The notes under the pieces: model-generated
Databases searched by the model: none
Seen by the model: the letters and a program-made list of their open reading frames with translations, nothing else
Told to the model about the DNA's origin: nothing
Source: Strongylocentrotus droebachiensis
Lineage: Eukaryota; Echinodermata; Echinoidea; Camarodonta; Strongylocentrotidae
Assembly (NCBI GenBank): GCA_035222895.1
Contig: JAVYIG010000602.1
Location: 372,001 to 436,000, forward strand
Direction of reading: 5' to 3'
Length of the DNA stretch: 64,000 bases
Translations under genes and position numbers: made by a program
Part shown: piece after piece, positions 62,701 to 64,000 of the stretch
Layout: the number at the start of each line of letters is the position of its first letter
Position numbering within the stretch: the first letter of the stretch is position 1

Positions 62701-64000
62701 TAATCATAGTACATGCAGAGCAATGACATTGATTTTAATTGCACGGTAAAGTTACACACAGAAAGAATAGAATTACAACAGAAGCAAACAAATAATACCC
62801 AACACACACACACACACACACACACGCATTGTATGGGTTGAATTAATACCAAAATTATCTAGAAATATTTATTTCTAAAGACATCTTCAGGTAATTTGAT
62901 ATACTCCAAAGTATGACACATTTTTCGACAATACAGATATCAATAGAAATACATATGGAACTTGAGAAAAGTATTAAGGGATATTGCATAGTGAAATAAA
63001 TGGATAAACAGTTGCTGACGCTTATCAGCAAATGTCGTAATCAAATACTGTATTTAAAGCAAATGAAATACTATATTTATCTATTTTAGGCAGCATCGAA
63101 AGATAAGTCATTTACTTTGTTTAAGCTATATAATTAATTTATCTTTTGAATATTGCTCTCAGGATTCGAGTTATCCAAGTGGCCAGGACGTAACCAAATA
63201 ATCCGGAAAACCGGCGTAACTTACTACATCGATATTGCACATACCAAAAACAGCATGGCCTTCTGTAAGAATTGGTTTGAAGAAGAGGCATCGGATGAGG
63301 CCAAGATGATCCCAGGAGTCATCAAAAAAGTCCTCATTTTCAATCTAGGCGGGGATAGAGACGGTTACACGATCCTACGACCTCTTGTGGTAAGTTTTCG
63401 TTTAATTTACCTTCATTCTACGTCATTAAAGTTGCAATGTTGTAATTGAGCTAAGGAAATAGCCAACGTTGTCTTCTGTTCATACATTTTTCGCCTAATC
63501 GTCTATTTCAAGAGAACGTTCTGGGAGAGGTTTCCTAATGCGTTTCCTAATGCGTGATGAATACACTTTTAGTTTGAAATGAGAAAATCCAAACACAATC
63601 ACATATTCAACACCACTATTTAATTAACGTAAATAGAAATAAATTGAAAAGAACTAAATAGGGGAAAATATTTTGATGCGAACAATTCGATGAAGAAAAA
63701 AAAGTTAACAAGATTGTTTTTTTAACTGTGTGTGACGAACAGAAGACACATTCATGTAAATTACATTTATTACATGCACATTTGTTATTGACACCTCCTT
63801 CCTGGTTGTTTTCAGTTAAGTATATTTCCTTTCTTTATATATTTAATGGTTTTCAATGAAGTGATGTTACTTCATTCGGCCATTATTACTTCTTTCATGC
63901 TGAAGAAATTATTCGATCTACTTTCTTCATCAGGAATACGGATTCGACGCTGTTGTGTTTTCGGTCATGCGAACCGTAGCATCTCAAGAAAATGAAGTGA
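46869..64000 (+). CDS. FPGS: Folylpolyglutamate synthase (FPGS), 11 exons, 3' partial
   Basis: Catalyses ATP-dependent addition of glutamates to folates, which retains folate in the cytosol and mitochondria. The Mur-ligase-type ATPase domain has the P-loop GTKGKGST (82-89), the omega-loop segment [16 protein letters not shown] (108-123), [13 protein letters not shown] (181-193), [11 protein letters not shown] (220-230) and [11 protein letters not shown] (278-288). The C-terminal domain has KWPGR (352-356), DIAHT (370-374) and GGDRD (409-413). All exon phases join without a stop over about 444 codons; human FPGS ends roughly 100-130 residues later. The ATG lies in GCAGCCATGG context. No mitochondrial leader precedes it, so this first exon gives a cytosolic form unless another start exists. 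Introns: 46950-49174, 49298-49943, 50063-50841, 51044-51541, 51604-60758, 60862-61239, 61318-61929, 62093-62501, 62610-63162, 63390-63933. Confidence 0.95.
47203..47240. repeat. (GT)n microsatellite in FPGS intron 1
   Basis: About 18 GT units with one interruption, followed by a T run. Confidence 0.92.
47250..49150. other. FPGS intron 1 sequence with a GC-rich ACGGCC-dense block
   Basis: 47250-48200 shows nothing recognisable. 48210-48770 is richer in GC and dense in GCCGTACGG, ACGGCCGC and GACCGTACG words on both strands, possibly a decayed repeat. No gene or RNA was identified. Confidence 0.5.
49175..49297 (+). CDS. FPGS: FPGS exon 2
   Basis: 41 codons ([16 protein letters not shown] ... 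FLERLGIT), matching the N-terminal helix region before the P-loop (compare YLARSGLQVEDL in the human protein). Acceptor TTGCAG|CTA, donor ACG|GTAAAC. Confidence 0.88.
49944..50062 (+). CDS. FPGS: FPGS exon 3: P-loop
   Basis: [38 protein letters not shown]. Carries the family P-loop and the following helix. Acceptor TTTAG|AGA, donor ATAAG|GTATAT, leaving phase 2. Confidence 0.96.
50842..51043 (+). CDS. FPGS: FPGS exon 4: omega loop and helix
   Basis: One base completes Ser108, then [20 protein letters not shown] (family SSPHLVQVRERIRING), and ends [20 protein letters not shown]. Acceptor TATAG|TTC, donor AAG|GTAAGA. Confidence 0.95.
51542..51603 (+). CDS. FPGS: FPGS exon 5
   Basis: [20 protein letters not shown] plus TG. 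This is the signature with the metal/ATP-binding Glu (ExGLGGxxDxTN). Acceptor CATAG|GTA, donor TTTG|GTATGT. It is followed by a 9.2-kb intron. Confidence 0.95.
54096..54185. repeat. (CCCCCT)n array
   Basis: About 14 hexamer units of CCCCCT with a few indels. The Pro-rich and Gly-rich open frames across it are artefacts. Confidence 0.93.
54190..54660. repeat. Inverted repeat with arms of about 110 bp
   Basis: CCAAGGGAATACTG, GGAGGGT, CGAATGGCGCAG and GTCGTACTGAT at the left are mirrored at 54595-54655 (ATCAGTCTGACCACACTGCG, CCATTCGGCTCACCCTCC, CAGTATTCCCTTAG). Confidence 0.72.
54991..56402. mobile_element. hAT-like element C (1.4 kb) with perfect 8-bp target duplication
   Basis: Left end CAGGCGCAGATCC, right end GGATCCGCGCCTG. 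ACGTCATT flanks both sides exactly (54983-54990, 56403-56410). It carries two inverted monomers of the 113-bp satellite (55120-55320), a CTGACCGTG module, an arm of about 300 bp shared with 58300-59535, and polypyrimidine runs. The left arm matches the right arm of element B (GCGAGCCAAATATTGGTACG). Confidence 0.9.
56755..57125 (-). mobile_element. LINE 3' remnant
   Basis: Minus strand: [32 protein letters not shown], then a 3' UTR down to TGAATTTATTCACC at 56764. Only the last 35 or so codons of ORF2 survive. Confidence 0.72.
57952..57998. repeat. (TAA)n microsatellite
   Basis: About 15 trinucleotide units, followed by the poly-C arm of a family module. Confidence 0.92.
58010..59900. repeat. 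Palindromic cluster of hAT-family modules
   Basis: Polypurine/polypyrimidine blocks and an arm of about 300 bp (from the GCGGGCC...GACATG end to GTACGCCAGT) occur inverted at about 58340-58570 and direct at about 58870-59110 and 59270-59535, with a further copy at about 55600-55870. The hAT-type end CAGTGGCGTATCTGGCG sits beside the same 8-mer GTAGTGTC (or its complement) at 58344-58351 and 59526-59533, and a close variant at 59101-59108. Confidence 0.7.
60128..60393. mobile_element. Right end of a further hAT-like family member
   Basis: Polypyrimidine arm, (CT)n, then CCCCCTGGATCCGTGCCTG at 60375-60393. The matching left end was not located, so this copy is truncated or rearranged. Confidence 0.6.
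60759..60861 (+). CDS. FPGS: FPGS exon 6
   Basis: G completes Trp196, then [20 protein letters not shown] and [14 protein letters not shown], matching GVSSLGIDHTSLLGDTVEKI and AWQKGGIFK. The acceptor CCAAAG|G is weak (A before AG) but is the only one in phase. It lies about 47 bp beyond the inserted element. Confidence 0.92.
61240..61317 (+). CDS. FPGS: FPGS exon 7
   Basis: 26 codons: [20 protein letters not shown] + RAKERN (family GVPAFTVLQPEGPLAVLRDRA). Acceptor TTTCAG|AAT, donor AAC|GTAAGT. Confidence 0.93.
61930..62092 (+). CDS. FPGS: FPGS exon 8
   Basis: [16 protein letters not shown], then [19 protein letters not shown] (family LGLEGEHQRSNAALALQLA). Acceptor TTTAG|GCA, donor CAAG|GTAATA. 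Confidence 0.94.
62502..62609 (+). CDS. FPGS: FPGS exon 9
   Basis: 35 codons plus phase bases: [36 protein letters not shown] variable region between the two domains. Acceptor TATAG|GAC, donor CAAG|GTAATT. Confidence 0.85.
62800..62825. repeat. (CA)n microsatellite in FPGS intron 9
   Basis: About 12 CA units. The remainder of the intron shows nothing notable. Confidence 0.9.
63163..63389 (+). CDS. FPGS: FPGS exon 10: C-terminal domain start
   Basis: [54 protein letters not shown]. The WPGR, D.AHT and GDRD motifs identify FPGS. Acceptor CTCAG|GAT, donor GTG|GTAAGT. Confidence 0.96.
63934..64000 (+). CDS. FPGS: FPGS exon 11 (cut by the window edge)
   Basis: [20 protein letters not shown] (family FDYAVFCPNLTE). 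Acceptor CATCAG|GAA. Continues beyond the right edge. Confidence 0.9.

Overview
This is nuclear DNA from a marine invertebrate, most likely an echinoderm such as a sea urchin. The inference rests on short spliced exons with GT-AG introns, AT-rich introns, a sulfonylurea-receptor-like ABCC gene, many CR1/L2/Tx1-like LINE fragments and many hAT-like DNA elements with poly-G arms. The species itself cannot be read from the sequence. There is no prokaryotic gene, CRISPR array or rRNA.

Two genuine host genes are present, transcribed away from each other. (1) Minus strand, 662-15452: the first 902 codons, in 15 exons, of an ABCC8/ABCC9 (SUR)-like ABC transporter. It covers TMD0, the L0 linker, TMD1 and NBD1 through the H-loop; TMD2 and NBD2 lie beyond the left edge. 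All reading phases join without a stop. (2) Plus strand, 46869-64000: the first 11 exons (about 444 codons) of folylpolyglutamate synthase (FPGS), from the start codon to shortly after the GDRD motif; it continues past the right edge. A TATA box lies about 130 bp before its ATG.

The 31 kb between the two start codons, and several introns, are filled with nested repeats. A hAT-like family with CAGGCGCGGATCC-type ends and 8-bp target duplications occurs at 10661-12379 (SUR intron 4), 21153-30721 and 54991-56402 (FPGS intron 5). A related-looking hAT-like element is at 40009-41503. These elements carry satellites: a 113-bp satellite with higher-order structure (28150-30600), a GTGCCCCTTTTC minisatellite (40050-41040), a GC-rich module of about 110 bp, and polypurine arms. 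The 21153-30721 copy sits in a LINE (18880-31680) and itself contains a 6.2-kb inverted-repeat element (21430-27657). That element holds a decayed ORF of unknown function (HEEAD motif, GCDT motif, Cys-rich CXC-like tail) and two further LINE fragments.

At 39518-45526 a second nest holds an outer inverted-repeat element, the 40009-41503 hAT-like insertion and a tandem array of 1135-bp units rich in TGACGTCA palindromes and CpG alternations. FPGS intron 5 (9.2 kb) is almost wholly an 8.3-kb inverted-repeat element (52425-60711).

Both host genes look intact and conserved; the rest reads as transposon stratigraphy. Nothing suggests that the two genes act together.
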